The translations under genes were made by a program, and so were the position numbers. A stretch of 45,444 nucleotides of DNA from Flavobacteriales bacterium (lineage in GTDB: Bacteria > Bacteroidota > Bacteroidia > Flavobacteriales_F > PHOS-HE28): contig JADZAC010000055.1 in the NCBI GenBank assembly GCA_020852835.1, forward strand, positions 1 through 45,444, written 5' to 3'. Positions 25,850 through 34,663 of the stretch are shown here, in pieces; positions within the stretch are counted from its first letter, which is position 1; each line of letters starts with the position of its first letter. The notes beneath the pieces are model-generated. The model saw only the letters and a program-made list of their open reading frames with translations, did not search any database and was not told the DNA's origin.

Positions 25850-28662
25850 GGCCGGATCAAAGGTATCCGTATGATGAAAAGGCCCTCTTCCGGCCCTGCG
25901 ATCACCGGTGTTGGGCTCAACGCCGCGTAACGCTTGCGGATGCTGTCCAGCCCGAAGCCGGTGGAGCGCACCGGGGAAGACCGCGGCCGCATGAGGTTGG
26001 ACACCACCAGCAGGCCAGCTTCTGCCCGTACCTGGATCAGCAAGGGCCGGTCCATATCGGAAATGTTGTGCTTGATGGCGTTCTCCACCAATAATTGCAG
26101 GGTCAACGGCACCACCTGCATGCGGCGGTTTTCAGCGCCAACGGAAACATCCAAAGCTATGGCCCGGCCAAAGCGGCGTTGTTCCAGGCGGAAATAGGTA
26201 GCGACCAGGCTGAGCTCCTCGTCCAAGGAAATGGTGGGCCTGTCACGCACATGGAGGATGTTGCGGAAAAAGGTGCTCAGTTCTTCAACCTGTTCCACGG
26301 CCTTGGCCGGTTCCGATTCGATCAATTCCACCAAGGTATTGAAGCTGTTGAAGAGGAAGTGGGGGTCCACCTGGCTGCGCAGGGCTTCCAGCTGAAAGCG
26401 GACCTGGTCCTGTTCGAGCTTTTGCCGATAGCGCAGCCGCCGTTCACGCGCACGGAACCAGAGTGCAACCAACAGTACCAACGCCGCCACTGCGCAGGGC
26501 GCTGCCCACCACAACCGCCACCACGGAGGAAAAATGACGAAGCTTTGCCGGGTCCATTCGGCCCCGTTCGGCTCCTCGCCCACAAAGGCCCGCACCTCGA
26601 ACGTGTACGTTCCAGGCGGCAATGCGGGATAGCTGGCCTCGCGTTCGCGGGTGCGCAGGACCTTGTCGCTCAGGCCCGACAGGCGCAGCTCGAAGCGCAC
26701 CGCTCCGGGATCGGCGTAGTGCGGCGCGGCAAAGCGGAAAGTGACCGCGTTGCGGTCATGGGGGGTCTCCCAGTCCTGTTCCGTCGGCAGGTGCACGTTG
26801 TCCACCACCACATCGGTGATCACCGTCCTCAGGTTGGGCGAGAACCATGAAGCGGGCGCTTGCAAGCGGACCAACCCTTTGTTGCAAGCCAGCCACAGCG
26901 ATCCATCCGGGCCGGTGCCCACTGCGTTCAACTCCGCCTGCAGGCCGCCCAACCCGGCTTGGGCGGTGATATCACTCCACATGCCGTTGGAGGTATCGTA
27001 CGCCATGGCGGCACCGTCGCTGAACACCAGCACATGGCGGCCAGTGCAGGCCAAGGCGAACAGGTCACCTTGGAATTGCGGCATGGTGCCGTCCGTGCAG
27101 AGCAGGGTGTCCTGCCTCAACCGGCACAAACCGCTTTCCGGGCCGATCGCCCAAATGCTGCCCGCACCATCACGCGCCAAGGAATAATAGGTGCGCGGCC
27201 CGGACCGGTCCACGGGCTTCAGCCCATCGGGACCTGATCGCACGATCCCGTTGCCATCCGTGGCACCCAGCACGGTTCCATCAGGCAAGGGCAGCAGCGC
27301 GTACATGAAGCCCGGTCCCATTGGCGCGTAGCAGGTGGCCTTGCCGTCCATCAACCTGCACATGCCCGAGAGGGTGGCCAGCCAGATCTCCGGGCCACGG
27401 GTACGCACGCTGAGCACGTTGGGATCGATGCCATTCTTCTCGCGGGTAAAATGATCGATGCGCCCGTTCGGCCGCACGGCGAAAAGGCCGTTGCCGAAAC
27501 TTGCGGCCCAGATGGTGCCATCAACGCCAACGTCCAGCGATACGATCGGCGTTTGCGGGTCTGCGGGCACAGGCCCATGCTTCACGAGAGGGCCGGCCAG
27601 CTCTCCCAACGGGCAGGAGTACACCCCTTCCACCGTGGCGAACCAAATGCGGTCGCTTCCTACATGCAGTGCATTGATCCGGCTGAGGTCTTTGCCGGCC
27701 AGCTCCGGAATGAAGTACGTAGCCGGATCGGCGCGGTAGATGTTCCCTGTTCCATCACACCACCATACCACGCCCTCACGATCACAGAACAAGTCCGTGG
27801 CAGGCAGTGCACCCGGCAGCAGCCTATCGGACGGGCTGGATCCCTGCCGGCTCAAGCTGCGGTCAAAGTAGGTGGCTCCCGGCCGGGTACCGGCGATCCA
27901 GAGCTGTTCACCATGCGCTGCGATGTTGCGCACTGCTCCCCCGCATGCTTCCGCGGACCAAGTATCGGTGCGACCCCTTCCGCCGGGAGTCCAAAGGAAT
28001 GCGCCTCCATTGTCCGTGCCTGCCCATACCCCACCTGCCGGAGCCTCCGCAACGGACAAGACCAAGTTATCCGGGGCAGCCTGCCGCTGATCGTACACCT
28101 CTAAGACTTGCCGGTTTTTCACCAAGGCAAGACCTTGGTCCGTTGCAGCCACCAAGCTGCCGCTCTTCAGCAGGCACAGGTCGTTCACATGGCTGTCCGG
28201 CAGACCTTGCCGTGTTGAAAGCACGCGGATTCCTTGGTTCTCGATGGAGATGATCCCCGCGCCGTAGGTACCCAGGTGGACCGCAGTGTTGGCCTCCACC
28301 ACGATGGCCTGTACCGGGCATCGGACCAGTACGGTATCGGAATAGAGCGTATCGGCCCGGGGTCCGGCACAATACAGTACCACGCCCGAGCTCAACGCCA
28401 CAACCATGCCGTTGCCCCGCGCGGCCATGGCCGTTATGGATGCCGTGCCGGTGGATGTCATCACTTCCACCCGGTCCCCGTCCAGCCGCAGCAGGCCATG
28501 ATCGCTGGCGGCCCAGATCAGCCCGTGCCGGTCCTGGGCCAAATGGGTGATGGCCGTTCGGCGCTGCCCCACGCGGATCTCCTGCACCTCGGTGTGGGGA
28601 TACTGGGCGGCAACTGGACCGGCCAATAGCACCAACGAAAGGCTGGCCCACGGGAACCTCAT
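25846..28662 (-). CDS. LytS-type sensor histidine kinase with Reg_prop propeller and Y_Y_Y domain
   Basis: A 938-residue membrane sensor. Signal peptide (..VLLAGPVAAQ), then a large two-component-regulator beta-propeller (about 25-620, with repeated G.IWAAS..GL.R-type blades such as GLIWAASDHGLLRLDG and GTIWAASFGNGLFAV), a Y_Y_Y domain (about 625-710), one membrane helix (WWAAPCAVAALVLLVALWF), and a LytS-type kinase core. The phospho-His is His768 in DPHFLFNSFNTL, and the N box is LLVENAIKHN. The ATPase tail is short, as usual for this class. It overlaps both neighbours by 4 bp: YceI upstream and the response regulator downstream. The sensed ligand is unknown. The propeller resembles those of hybrid two-component polysaccharide sensors, but no glycan genes are nearby. 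Confidence 0.93.
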   Translation of the reverse strand: MRFPWASLSLVLLAGPVAAQYPHTEVQEIRVGQRRTAITHLAQDRHGLIWAASDHGLLRLDGDRVEVMTSTGTASITAMAARGNGMVVALSSGVVLYCAGPRADTLYSDTVLVRCPVQAIVVEANTAVHLGTYGAGIISIENQGIRVLSTRQGLPDSHVNDLCLLKSGSLVAATDQGLALVKNRQVLEVYDQRQAAPDNLVLSVAEAPAGGVWAGTDNGGAFLWTPGGRGRTDTWSAEACGGAVRNIAAHGEQLWIAGTRPGATYFDRSLSRQGSSPSDRLLPGALPATDLFCDREGVVWWCDGTGNIYRADPATYFIPELAGKDLSRINALHVGSDRIWFATVEGVYSCPLGELAGPLVKHGPVPADPQTPIVSLDVGVDGTIWAASFGNGLFAVRPNGRIDHFTREKNGIDPNVLSVRTRGPEIWLATLSGMCRLMDGKATCYAPMGPGFMYALLPLPDGTVLGATDGNGIVRSGPDGLKPVDRSGPRTYYSLARDGAGSIWAIGPESGLCRLRQDTLLCTDGTMPQFQGDLFALACTGRHVLVFSDGAAMAYDTSNGMWSDITAQAGLGGLQAELNAVGTGPDGSLWLACNKGLVRLQAPASWFSPNLRTVITDVVVDNVHLPTEQDWETPHDRNAVTFRFAAPHYADPGAVRFELRLSGLSDKVLRTREREASYPALPPGTYTFEVRAFVGEEPNGAEWTRQSFVIFPPWWRLWWAAPCAVAALVLLVALWFRARERRLRYRQKLEQDQVRFQLEALRSQVDPHFLFNSFNTLVELIESEPAKAVEQVEELSTFFRNILHVRDRPTISLDEELSLVATYFRLEQRRFGRAIALDVSVGAENRRMQVVPLTLQLLVENAIKHNISDMDRPLLIQVRAEAGLLVVSNLMRPRSSPVRSTGFGLDSIRKRYAALSPTPVIAGPEEGLFIIRIPLIRP

Positions 28663-29231
28663 GTGCCCCGATCGCGCTTGAACAAAAGGTCCAGTTCCAC
28701 CTGGATCAACGGGGCGATCTTCTGGTGCACGACCCGCGGAACCCGGATGGCATGATCATCCAGTGCCACTTCAAAGCGTGCCGTAACACGCGCCCCCTCC
28801 GGGGAAACCACCACCGTGCATGGAATGATGCGCTCCTTCGCCAAGCCATGGATCGCCAAGGTGCCTTTGGCCCTCACCGTTCGGGTGCCCGGGGTGCTGA
28901 AATCCATCTCATCGATGAGCCGCCCGGCAAAGCTGGCGTCGGGCCAGGTGCCCTGCTCCAGGTAGTTCTCATTGAAATGCTCGCGCTGCAGCGGGGAATT
29001 GAACCCTTGGAACTCGGCAATCGGCACTTGCACGGCAAAGGTGCGTGCCACGGGATCGAGCAATCCGCTGCACTTGGTATTGGTTGCAGTGATCCGCTCC
29101 AGCGGGGCATTGCTCACGAAGGTCACCTCGGAGCGCACCAGCCGCAACAGGACCCGGTCCTGGGCGAGTCCCCGGCTGCACCATACCAAGGCCAAGCATG
29201 CAGTGAACAAATGCAGCAAGCCGGGTTTCAT
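28659..29231 (-). CDS. YceI family periplasmic protein (copy 2)
   Basis: A 190-residue YceI protein with a signal peptide (MKPGLLHLFTACLALVWC..GLAQ; start 29231 chosen for it over one 18 codons upstream). Motifs parallel those of the copy at 22.6 kb: VTFVSNAPLERITATN, LQREHFNENYLEQGT, DASFAGRLIDE and GTLAIHGLAKERIIPCTVVV. The gene is first in the run; its stop overlaps the kinase start (ATGA, 28659-28662), linking a ligand-binding periplasmic protein directly to the sensor. That may mean it feeds a lipid-like ligand to the kinase, which is speculation. Confidence 0.92.
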   Translation of the reverse strand: MKPGLLHLFTACLALVWCSRGLAQDRVLLRLVRSEVTFVSNAPLERITATNTKCSGLLDPVARTFAVQVPIAEFQGFNSPLQREHFNENYLEQGTWPDASFAGRLIDEMDFSTPGTRTVRAKGTLAIHGLAKERIIPCTVVVSPEGARVTARFEVALDDHAIRVPRVVHQKIAPLIQVELDLLFKRDRGT

Positions 29232-29342
29232 GTGGTTCAGCCAGTTCGTGGAGCCGCTCCCGAGGCGGATTGTTGCCGGGACCACAAGGTGCTTTGTATG
29301 GCCCGAAATTAGGCTCCTGCATGGAACCCCATGCAGCCCGGC

Positions 29343-29350
29343 TATATTTG
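29343..29350 (+). promoter_or_regulatory. TATATTTG, -7 element for tRNA-Ser
   Basis: An exact match to the Bacteroidetes sigma-A -7 consensus TAnnTTTG, 50 bp before the tRNA-Ser start. No TTG -33 element is seen at the standard spacing. Confidence 0.55.
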
Positions 29351-29399
29351 CCGCCCTTCAGCAAGGGCCACGGCACGGCCGCCGCTGAACAGCCTTTCA

Positions 29400-29489
29400 G
29401 GAGAGGTGCCGGAGTGGTCGATCGGGTCTGTCTCGAAAACAGAAGTGCCCGCAAGGGTACCGGGGGTTCGAATCCCTCCCTCTCCGCCA
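29400..29489 (+). tRNA. tRNA-Ser (anticodon CGA)
   Basis: A class II tRNA. Acceptor stem GGAGAGG pairs with CCTCTCC. The anticodon stem TCTGT/ACAGA encloses the loop CTCGAAA, giving anticodon CGA for UCG serine codons. A long variable arm (GTGCCCGCAAGGGTAC) and the TTCGAATC T-loop follow. Discriminator G and an encoded CCA (29487-29489) complete it. Its last 19 bases recur twice downstream. Confidence 0.95.
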
Positions 29490-29685
29490 ACGCCGCCCGC
29501 GCAGCGGGCGATTCCTTCAGCAGCCATGCTGCTGAGCTTGCTCGTAGCAGCAGGGCTGCTGAAGGAATCAAAGAACGCGCAGCGGGATGCGCGTTGAAGC
29601 CTCCCCCCTCAGGGATGGCGCGATGCTGAGCTTAAATGAAGTGGCGCTCCGCAAGCCGGTACGGCTGAGGAGCCGAAGCACGCGC
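29471..29685 (+). repeat. tRNA-Ser tail repeat, copy 1 (215 bp)
   Basis: Begins with the last 19 bases of the tRNA (AATCCCTCCCTCTCCGCCA) and continues with hairpin-rich DNA. CGCCCGC/GCGGGCG forms a stem at 29494-29510. A long hairpin at 29510-29569 has perfect 16-bp outer arms (GATTCCTTCAGCAGCC) and a 7-bp inner stem TGCTGCT/AGCAGCA. AACGCGCA/TGCGCGTT forms a third stem near 29573-29594. A copy-specific tail of about 90 bp follows. The long hairpin could stop tRNA read-through, but there is no T tract. Confidence 0.9.
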
Positions 29686-29847
29686 AATCCCTCCCTCTCC
29701 GCCAACGCCGCCCGCGCAGCGGGCGATTCTTTCAGCAGCCATGCTGCCGAGCTTGCTCGAAGCAGCAGGGATGCTGAAGGAATCAAAGACCGCGCAGCGG
29801 GGTGCGCGTTGAAGCCTACCCCCTTTAGGGAAAGCCGTTCCTACGGC
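29686..29847 (+). repeat. tRNA-Ser tail repeat, copy 2 (162 bp)
   Basis: Starts with the identical 19-base tRNA 3' end, here without the rest of the tRNA, and repeats the hairpin region with several substitutions (for example CTTTCAGCAGCC for CCTTCAGCAGCC). Its tail differs from copy 1 after GTTGAAGCC. Its first stem is intact; the long hairpin has mismatches. Confidence 0.9.
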
Positions 29848-29923
29848 AATCCCTCCCTCTCCGCCAACGCCGCCCGCGCAGCGGGCGATTCTTTCAGCAG
29901 CCATGCTGCCGAGCTTGCTCGAA
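29848..29923 (+). repeat. tRNA-Ser tail repeat, copy 3 (truncated, 76 bp)
   Basis: Again begins with the 19-base tRNA end and matches copy 2 through CCGAGCTTGCTCGAA, then stops. The right half of the long hairpin is missing. About 29 bp of unremarkable sequence separate it from the stop of the choice-of-anchor L gene. Copies 1-3 account for nearly all of the 463-bp gap after the tRNA. Confidence 0.9.
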
Positions 29924-29952
29924 TCGCGAACAAGCGGGAGCGCCTCAACAGC

Positions 29953-30963
29953 CTACTGCCTTACGAAGCGCACCGGGGCAACATCCGTTCCGTTCAGCAG
30001 GTGCACCGTGTACGCTCCAATGGGCAGCTCCGCAATGCCGAAAGAGACCTCCGGACCTGTGACCGCAACACGCTCTACAGTTCGTCCCATGGCATCATAG
30101 ACCCTCAATTCCGCCCCCGGGCGAACTGCGGGAAGGTGAACCCGGACCATGTCGCCGCATTGGGCAACCGAGATTGCCGGCCTTGCGGGCTCATCCAGGC
30201 CGGTGGTTTGTACCACGCTGCGGAAACTGAATGCCTCCAAAAAGACCCCGCTGTCAAAGACCATATCGCCCGCATCCGCAATGGCCACTTTGAAGTGGTA
30301 GGTCTCATCGGGCACAACTTCAGCAAAAGCCGTCAGGTTCACCGTGAATCCATCATAGGCCACCTGCTGGCCCATTACATTGTCGAAGTAAAAGTTGCTA
30401 TTGGCCATATCGTTCACGTTGTTGATCGCCACCGGGGTACCGTCGGGCAGCTGGGCCGCGTTGTATGGCACCGTGAAGCCCGGCCCACTGAGGTAAATGG
30501 CGAAAATGTCATTGAACGAGGAGCCGACGAACTCGGGATACTCCTCACTGCCGAAGGAGAAATTGAAGAGCAGGGTATCCCCGTACGGAATGCAGTCAAA
30601 CTCCAGCACGCACGCATCGTAGGTCATCACTCCGGCATCCATGGACAAGTCATCATCACCCGCCGTGTTCACAAGGCCGTTCGCAAACATCAACGCATTG
30701 CCGGCCAACGCATCGGCACTACCGGTGGTGAGCACCAACCCTTCCAGCATGCCCAGTTCAGAATCTCCGGCAAAATGGCCCATGGCCATGCCCTGGCAGT
30801 TCACCTCCACGTTGGAGATGGACAGGTTCATGCCTTCCAGCAGTTGGACAATGTCCGCTTCCGATAGGCTGTCCGTAACGATAAGCTGCGCTGCGACCGG
30901 CCGGGGCGTGCAAAGGAAAAAGAGCCCCGAAAAGATGGCGGCTTGGGTAAAGGTTGTTCTCAT
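29953..30963 (-). CDS. choice-of-anchor L domain protein, putative T9SS cargo
   Basis: A 336-residue secreted protein. Start 30963 gives signal peptide MRTTFTQAAIFSGLFFLCTPRPVAAQ. Residues about 30-255 fit the choice-of-anchor L family: SISNVEVNCQGMAMGHF, GLVLTTGSADALAGN, DACVLEFDCIPYGDTLLFNFSFGSEEYPEFV, and FNDIFAIYLSGPGF. The last 75 residues form a type-A T9SS sorting domain (PGAELRVYDAMGRTVERV, then GAYTVHLLNGTDVAPVRFVRQ). It is therefore probably exported to or beyond the outer membrane and anchored there. It is divergent from the T9SS plug gene. The role of the anchor L fold is unknown. Confidence 0.88.
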   Translation of the reverse strand: MRTTFTQAAIFSGLFFLCTPRPVAAQLIVTDSLSEADIVQLLEGMNLSISNVEVNCQGMAMGHFAGDSELGMLEGLVLTTGSADALAGNALMFANGLVNTAGDDDLSMDAGVMTYDACVLEFDCIPYGDTLLFNFSFGSEEYPEFVGSSFNDIFAIYLSGPGFTVPYNAAQLPDGTPVAINNVNDMANSNFYFDNVMGQQVAYDGFTVNLTAFAEVVPDETYHFKVAIADAGDMVFDSGVFLEAFSFRSVVQTTGLDEPARPAISVAQCGDMVRVHLPAVRPGAELRVYDAMGRTVERVAVTGPEVSFGIAELPIGAYTVHLLNGTDVAPVRFVRQ

Positions 30964-31086
30964 CGGACTGGTGTTCAGGTTCAAGTTGCGGAATACAGCG
31001 TCCAAGCTAATTCAGGCATCGGTTTTTTGTCCTTCACGACCAGATCGGGCCAACCGGAGGGCCGCCCTTGGTTTCCTTTGTGCCTG

Positions 31087-32409
31087 ATGAGCCTGACCGG
31101 TGCTGCCATGTTGACGACACTTCTGACCTGCGCGTTGCTTACCGCCTGCAGCGCCCAACAACCTGCCGCCAGCGGCACGGGCAACTATTATTCCTCCCAG
31201 GAACTTCGCTACGAAGACCACATTTACAGCCCCACGGTACACACCGTGCAATTGTTCAAGCGGGGCTTTGAGCTTTCACCGGCTATCATCGGCCTGGGGA
31301 GCAGCGACGGTCTTGTGCTCCGCTTCGACGACTTCAATACCGAGCTGGAGAACCTGAGCTACACCCTGGTGCACTGCAATGCGGATTGGCAGCCCAGCGA
31401 CCTCGCTCCCGGCCAATATCTTCAAGGGGTTCCTGCGGATTTTATCCCCTCCCCGCGCCAAAGCTTCAACACCCTTCAGGCCTTCCTGGAATACGAGCTG
31501 GAGTTCCCCAACGACATGATGCAGCCCACCGTGGCCGGCAACTACCTGCTGAAAGTGTACCGCGGCACCGACCAGGACGACCTGGTGCTCACCCGCCGCT
31601 TCCTGGTGTTCGAGGACCGCCTGCAGATCGATGCGGCGATCGTGCCCACACGCAACGTGGAACGCCGCGACATGGACCAGCAACTGGACCTCACATTGCG
31701 CTATCCGGGCATACCGGTGCCGGATCCGTTCAGCGACCTGCACGTGGTAGTGCTTCAAAACAACCGTTGGGATGACGCCCGCACGGGTTTCAGGCCCAAA
31801 TTCATCCGCGATGCGGAACTGGTCTATGACCATCCCAAAGAAGGACTCTTTCCCGGCGGCAACGAATGGCGCGGGGTGGACCTGAAAAACCTGCGCTATA
31901 CCACCCTCCGGGTAGGGCGCTACCTCTCCTCAGCGGAAGGCTTGGTGGAGGCAGAACTGCTGCCCGACGAAAAGCGGGAATTCAAAGTATACCTTGATCT
32001 GCCCGACATCAACGGGAAGTACCTCGTGAAAAACGACCAGTTTCCGGACGACCCCTTGGGCGCCGACTACGTGTATGTGGACTTCACCCTGCCGCGCACC
32101 CATGAACAACCTGGAGGCGAGGTGTACATCTATGGGGAACTCACCGACTTTCAATGCAAAAAGGAATTTCGCTGCACCTGGGATGCCGGGAAAAAGGCCT
32201 ATACCGCCCGGGTCTTGGTAAAGCAGGGCTACTTCGATCAGGTTTATGCCTTTCTGCCCAACGGCTCCACCACGCCCGATCTCACCTTGTTGGAGGGCTC
32301 CCATTTCCAAACGGAGAATGAGTACGTGGTGCTGGTCTACGTCCGCGACTACCAGCTCCGGTGCGACCGTTTACTGGGCTTGCGCTTCGTGAACAGCCGA
32401 AGGGGCTGA
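31087..32409 (+). CDS. type IX secretion system plug protein (DUF5103)
   Basis: A 440-residue protein with an N-terminal signal ending in the lipobox-like LLTAC (Cys21). Start 31087 is chosen because upstream codons lack signal features. The body matches DUF5103, the family of the T9SS plug that closes the periplasmic/outer face of the SprA channel: TVQLFKRGFELSPAIIGLGSSDGLVLRFDDF, NLSYTLVHCNADWQPSDL, NTLQAFLEYELEFPND and AGNYLLKVYRGTDQDDLVLTRRFLVFED. Length is usual for the family. TTCCTTTG about 10 bp upstream is one mismatch from TAnnTTTG. Its presence supports the sorting domains seen in other genes of the window. Confidence 0.9.
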   Translation: MSLTGAAMLTTLLTCALLTACSAQQPAASGTGNYYSSQELRYEDHIYSPTVHTVQLFKRGFELSPAIIGLGSSDGLVLRFDDFNTELENLSYTLVHCNADWQPSDLAPGQYLQGVPADFIPSPRQSFNTLQAFLEYELEFPNDMMQPTVAGNYLLKVYRGTDQDDLVLTRRFLVFEDRLQIDAAIVPTRNVERRDMDQQLDLTLRYPGIPVPDPFSDLHVVVLQNNRWDDARTGFRPKFIRDAELVYDHPKEGLFPGGNEWRGVDLKNLRYTTLRVGRYLSSAEGLVEAELLPDEKREFKVYLDLPDINGKYLVKNDQFPDDPLGADYVYVDFTLPRTHEQPGGEVYIYGELTDFQCKKEFRCTWDAGKKAYTARVLVKQGYFDQVYAFLPNGSTTPDLTLLEGSHFQTENEYVVLVYVRDYQLRCDRLLGLRFVNSRRG

Positions 32410-32475
32410 CCATTGGCGAAGAACCGCGCACCATGGAGCCGCACAAGTGTTACACTTGTACCGGTCCGATGCAGC

Positions 32476-32862
32476 ATGCCCGCCGCCGTCACCCATAACA
32501 TCCGCGTGAGCGTGATCTCGCGCTTCGAACCGGGGCAGGGGTCCCCGGAAGCCGGGCGGTTCGTGTTCAGCTACCGGATAACCATTGCCAACCGCAGCAA
32601 GGAAACCGTGCAACTGCTGGCCCGCCACTGGGTGATCACGGACAGTTTGGCGCCGCGCACCGAGGTGCAGGGCCCGGGCGTGGTGGGCGAGCAACCGGTT
32701 CTGGCCCCGGGCGAGCAGTACACCTACACCAGCTACTGCGAACTGAACAGCAATGTTGGCAGCATGGAAGGCAGCTACCTGATGCGCAATGTGGCGGACC
32801 ATTCGGAATTCGAGGTATTGATCCCGTCCTTCACCCTGCAGCTGCCGCATACGGCCAACTGA
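32476..32862 (+). CDS. apaG: ApaG (DUF525) protein
   Basis: A 128-residue ApaG-domain protein, the family's usual size. Start 32476 (MPAAVTHNIRVSVISRFEP) aligns with the known N terminus; the longer open frame adds no conserved sequence. Motifs: FVFSYRITIANRSKETVQLLARHWVITD, VQGPGVVGEQPVLAPGEQYTYTSYCELNS, and GSMEGSYLM. ApaG has an Ig-like/Fn3 beta-sandwich; in enterobacteria it affects cobalt/magnesium handling, but its biochemical role is unsettled. It is 66 bp downstream of the plug gene and may share its transcript. Confidence 0.95.
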   Translation: MPAAVTHNIRVSVISRFEPGQGSPEAGRFVFSYRITIANRSKETVQLLARHWVITDSLAPRTEVQGPGVVGEQPVLAPGEQYTYTSYCELNSNVGSMEGSYLMRNVADHSEFEVLIPSFTLQLPHTAN

Positions 32863-32879
32863 GCCGTGCTCCGGGAAGG

Positions 32880-32887
32880 TATCTTTG
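32880..32887 (+). promoter_or_regulatory. TATCTTTG, -7 element for pruA
   Basis: An exact match to the Bacteroidetes consensus TAnnTTTG, 36 bp before the pruA start codon and just after the apaG stop. No TTG is present at the -33 spacing, so the call rests on the -7 box. Confidence 0.6.
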
Positions 32888-32923
32888 CGCCGTTCAACAC
32901 GGCTACCTATTCCCCATCCATCC

Positions 32924-34552
32924 ATGAGCAACGCCATCTTCAATCCGCCCGCCCCGTTCAACGAACCCGTAAAGAGCTATGCGCCCGGATCACCGGAACG
33001 CAAAAGCCTGCAAGCCGAATACGACCGGCGGTTGAAGATCACCCTGGAGGCGCCGATGTGGATCGGTGGCGAGGCCGTGGAGAGCAAGGATCGCCGGCGG
33101 ATGACCATGCCCCATGACCACAAGCACTTGTTGGGCATGAGCCACCATGGCGACGGCAAACACGTGAAAGCAGCCATCAACGCCGCCTTGAAGGCCAAGC
33201 GCGATTGGGAGCGCATGCCGTGGGAGGAGCGCGCCGCCATCTATCTGAAGGCTGCCGACCTGGTCAGCGGGCCATACCGTGATGCCATCAATGCGGCCAG
33301 CATGATGGGGCAGAGCAAGAACGCCTTCCAAGCGGAGATCGATGCAGCTTGTGAGTTCGCCGATTTCCTGCGCTTCAATGTGGCCTACATGACACAGATC
33401 TACCGCGACCAGCCCCAAAGCGCGGCGGGCACGTGGAACCGTCTGGAATACCGCCCGTTGGAAGGCTTCGTCTTTGCGCTCAGCCCGTTCAACTTCACCA
33501 GCATCGCGGGCAACCTGCCGAGCGCCCCGGCGTTGATGGGAAACACAGTGGTGTGGAAGTGTGCGAACACCCAGATCTACTCCGCCCAGGTCATCATGGA
33601 GATCTTCCGTGCTGCCGGCCTGCCGGACGGGGTGATCAACCTGATCCATGTGGACGGCCAGATCGTGGGCGACACCATCTTCCGGCACCGGGATTTTGCA
33701 GGCATCCATTTTACGGGGAGCACCGGCGTGTTCCGCACCGTATGGTCCGAGATCGGGCAAAACATCGCAAACTACCGGAGCTACCCGCGCATAGTGGGCG
33801 AAACCGGCGGCAAGGACTTTGTGGTGGCGCACCCCAGTGCCGACCCCTTGGCGGTAGCCACGGCCTTGAGCCGCGGAGCGTTCGAGTTCCAGGGCCAGAA
33901 ATGCAGTGCGGCCAGCCGGGCCTACATACCGGACAACCTGTGGCCCCAAGTGAAAAAGGCGCTCCTGGAGGACCTGGCCGCCATGAAAATGGGCTCTCCG
34001 CGCGATTTCAGCAACTTCATCAATGCCGTGATCGACGAAAAGAGCTTCAACAAGATCAGCGGCTACATCGACCAGGCCAGGAAGGACAAAGCGAACATCA
34101 AAGTGATCGCCGGGGGCAAGAGCGACAAAAGCAAGGGTTGGTTCATCGAGCCCACAGTGCTGGAAACCAAGAACCCGGCCAGCACCACCATGTGCGAAGA
34201 GATCTTCGGGCCTGTGCTCACCGTGTACGTATACAGCGCGAACCGCTGGATGGACACCCTGAAACTGGTGGATGCCACCGGGGAATATGCCCTTACCGGG
34301 GCCATCTTCGCGCAAGACCGTGTGGCGGTGGTCCAAGCCACCGAAGCCCTGCGCCATTCAGCGGGCAACTTCTACATCAACGACAAACCCACCGGAGCGG
34401 TGGTGGGGCAACAGCCTTTCGGCGGCGCACGCGGCAGCGGCACCAACGACAAGGCGGGCAGTTACCTCAACCTGGTGCGCTGGACCAGTGCCCGCACCAT
34501 CAAGGAAAACTTCGTGCCCCCGGTGGACCACCGCTACCCCTTCCTGGGTTGA
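32924..34552 (+). CDS. pruA: L-glutamate gamma-semialdehyde dehydrogenase (1-pyrroline-5-carboxylate dehydrogenase)
   Basis: A 542-residue aldehyde dehydrogenase of the PruA/P5CDH group, the usual length for the single-domain enzyme. It oxidises glutamate semialdehyde to glutamate with NAD+, the second step of proline breakdown, in the cytoplasm. Visible motifs are SPFNFTSIAGNLPSAPALMGNTVVWK (cofactor site), GIHFTGSTGVFRTVW, GETGGKDFVVAHPSAD with the general-base Glu, FEFQGQKCSAASRAYIP with the catalytic Cys, and ATGEYALTGAIFAQD. Start 32924 is supported by the -7 element at 32880. No proline dehydrogenase gene is next to it. Possible link to the peptide-uptake genes (proline from DPP IV products) is inference only. 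Confidence 0.96.
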   Translation: MSNAIFNPPAPFNEPVKSYAPGSPERKSLQAEYDRRLKITLEAPMWIGGEAVESKDRRRMTMPHDHKHLLGMSHHGDGKHVKAAINAALKAKRDWERMPWEERAAIYLKAADLVSGPYRDAINAASMMGQSKNAFQAEIDAACEFADFLRFNVAYMTQIYRDQPQSAAGTWNRLEYRPLEGFVFALSPFNFTSIAGNLPSAPALMGNTVVWKCANTQIYSAQVIMEIFRAAGLPDGVINLIHVDGQIVGDTIFRHRDFAGIHFTGSTGVFRTVWSEIGQNIANYRSYPRIVGETGGKDFVVAHPSADPLAVATALSRGAFEFQGQKCSAASRAYIPDNLWPQVKKALLEDLAAMKMGSPRDFSNFINAVIDEKSFNKISGYIDQARKDKANIKVIAGGKSDKSKGWFIEPTVLETKNPASTTMCEEIFGPVLTVYVYSANRWMDTLKLVDATGEYALTGAIFAQDRVAVVQATEALRHSAGNFYINDKPTGAVVGQQPFGGARGSGTNDKAGSYLNLVRWTSARTIKENFVPPVDHRYPFLG

Positions 34553-34663
34553 TGCAGGGCCGGGCCCGAACGGACCCGCGCGTTTACGGATGCAGCCCCC
34601 GGCTTGTCCACGATCGATCGTTGAGCATGGGCAATACCCGGCCGTCGGCAGGCGTTGGCCCCA

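Noticed and set aside
29471-29923. CRISPR array
   Set aside because: Only three units of unequal length, no constant repeat-spacer spacing and no cas genes; the units begin with the tRNA 3' end.
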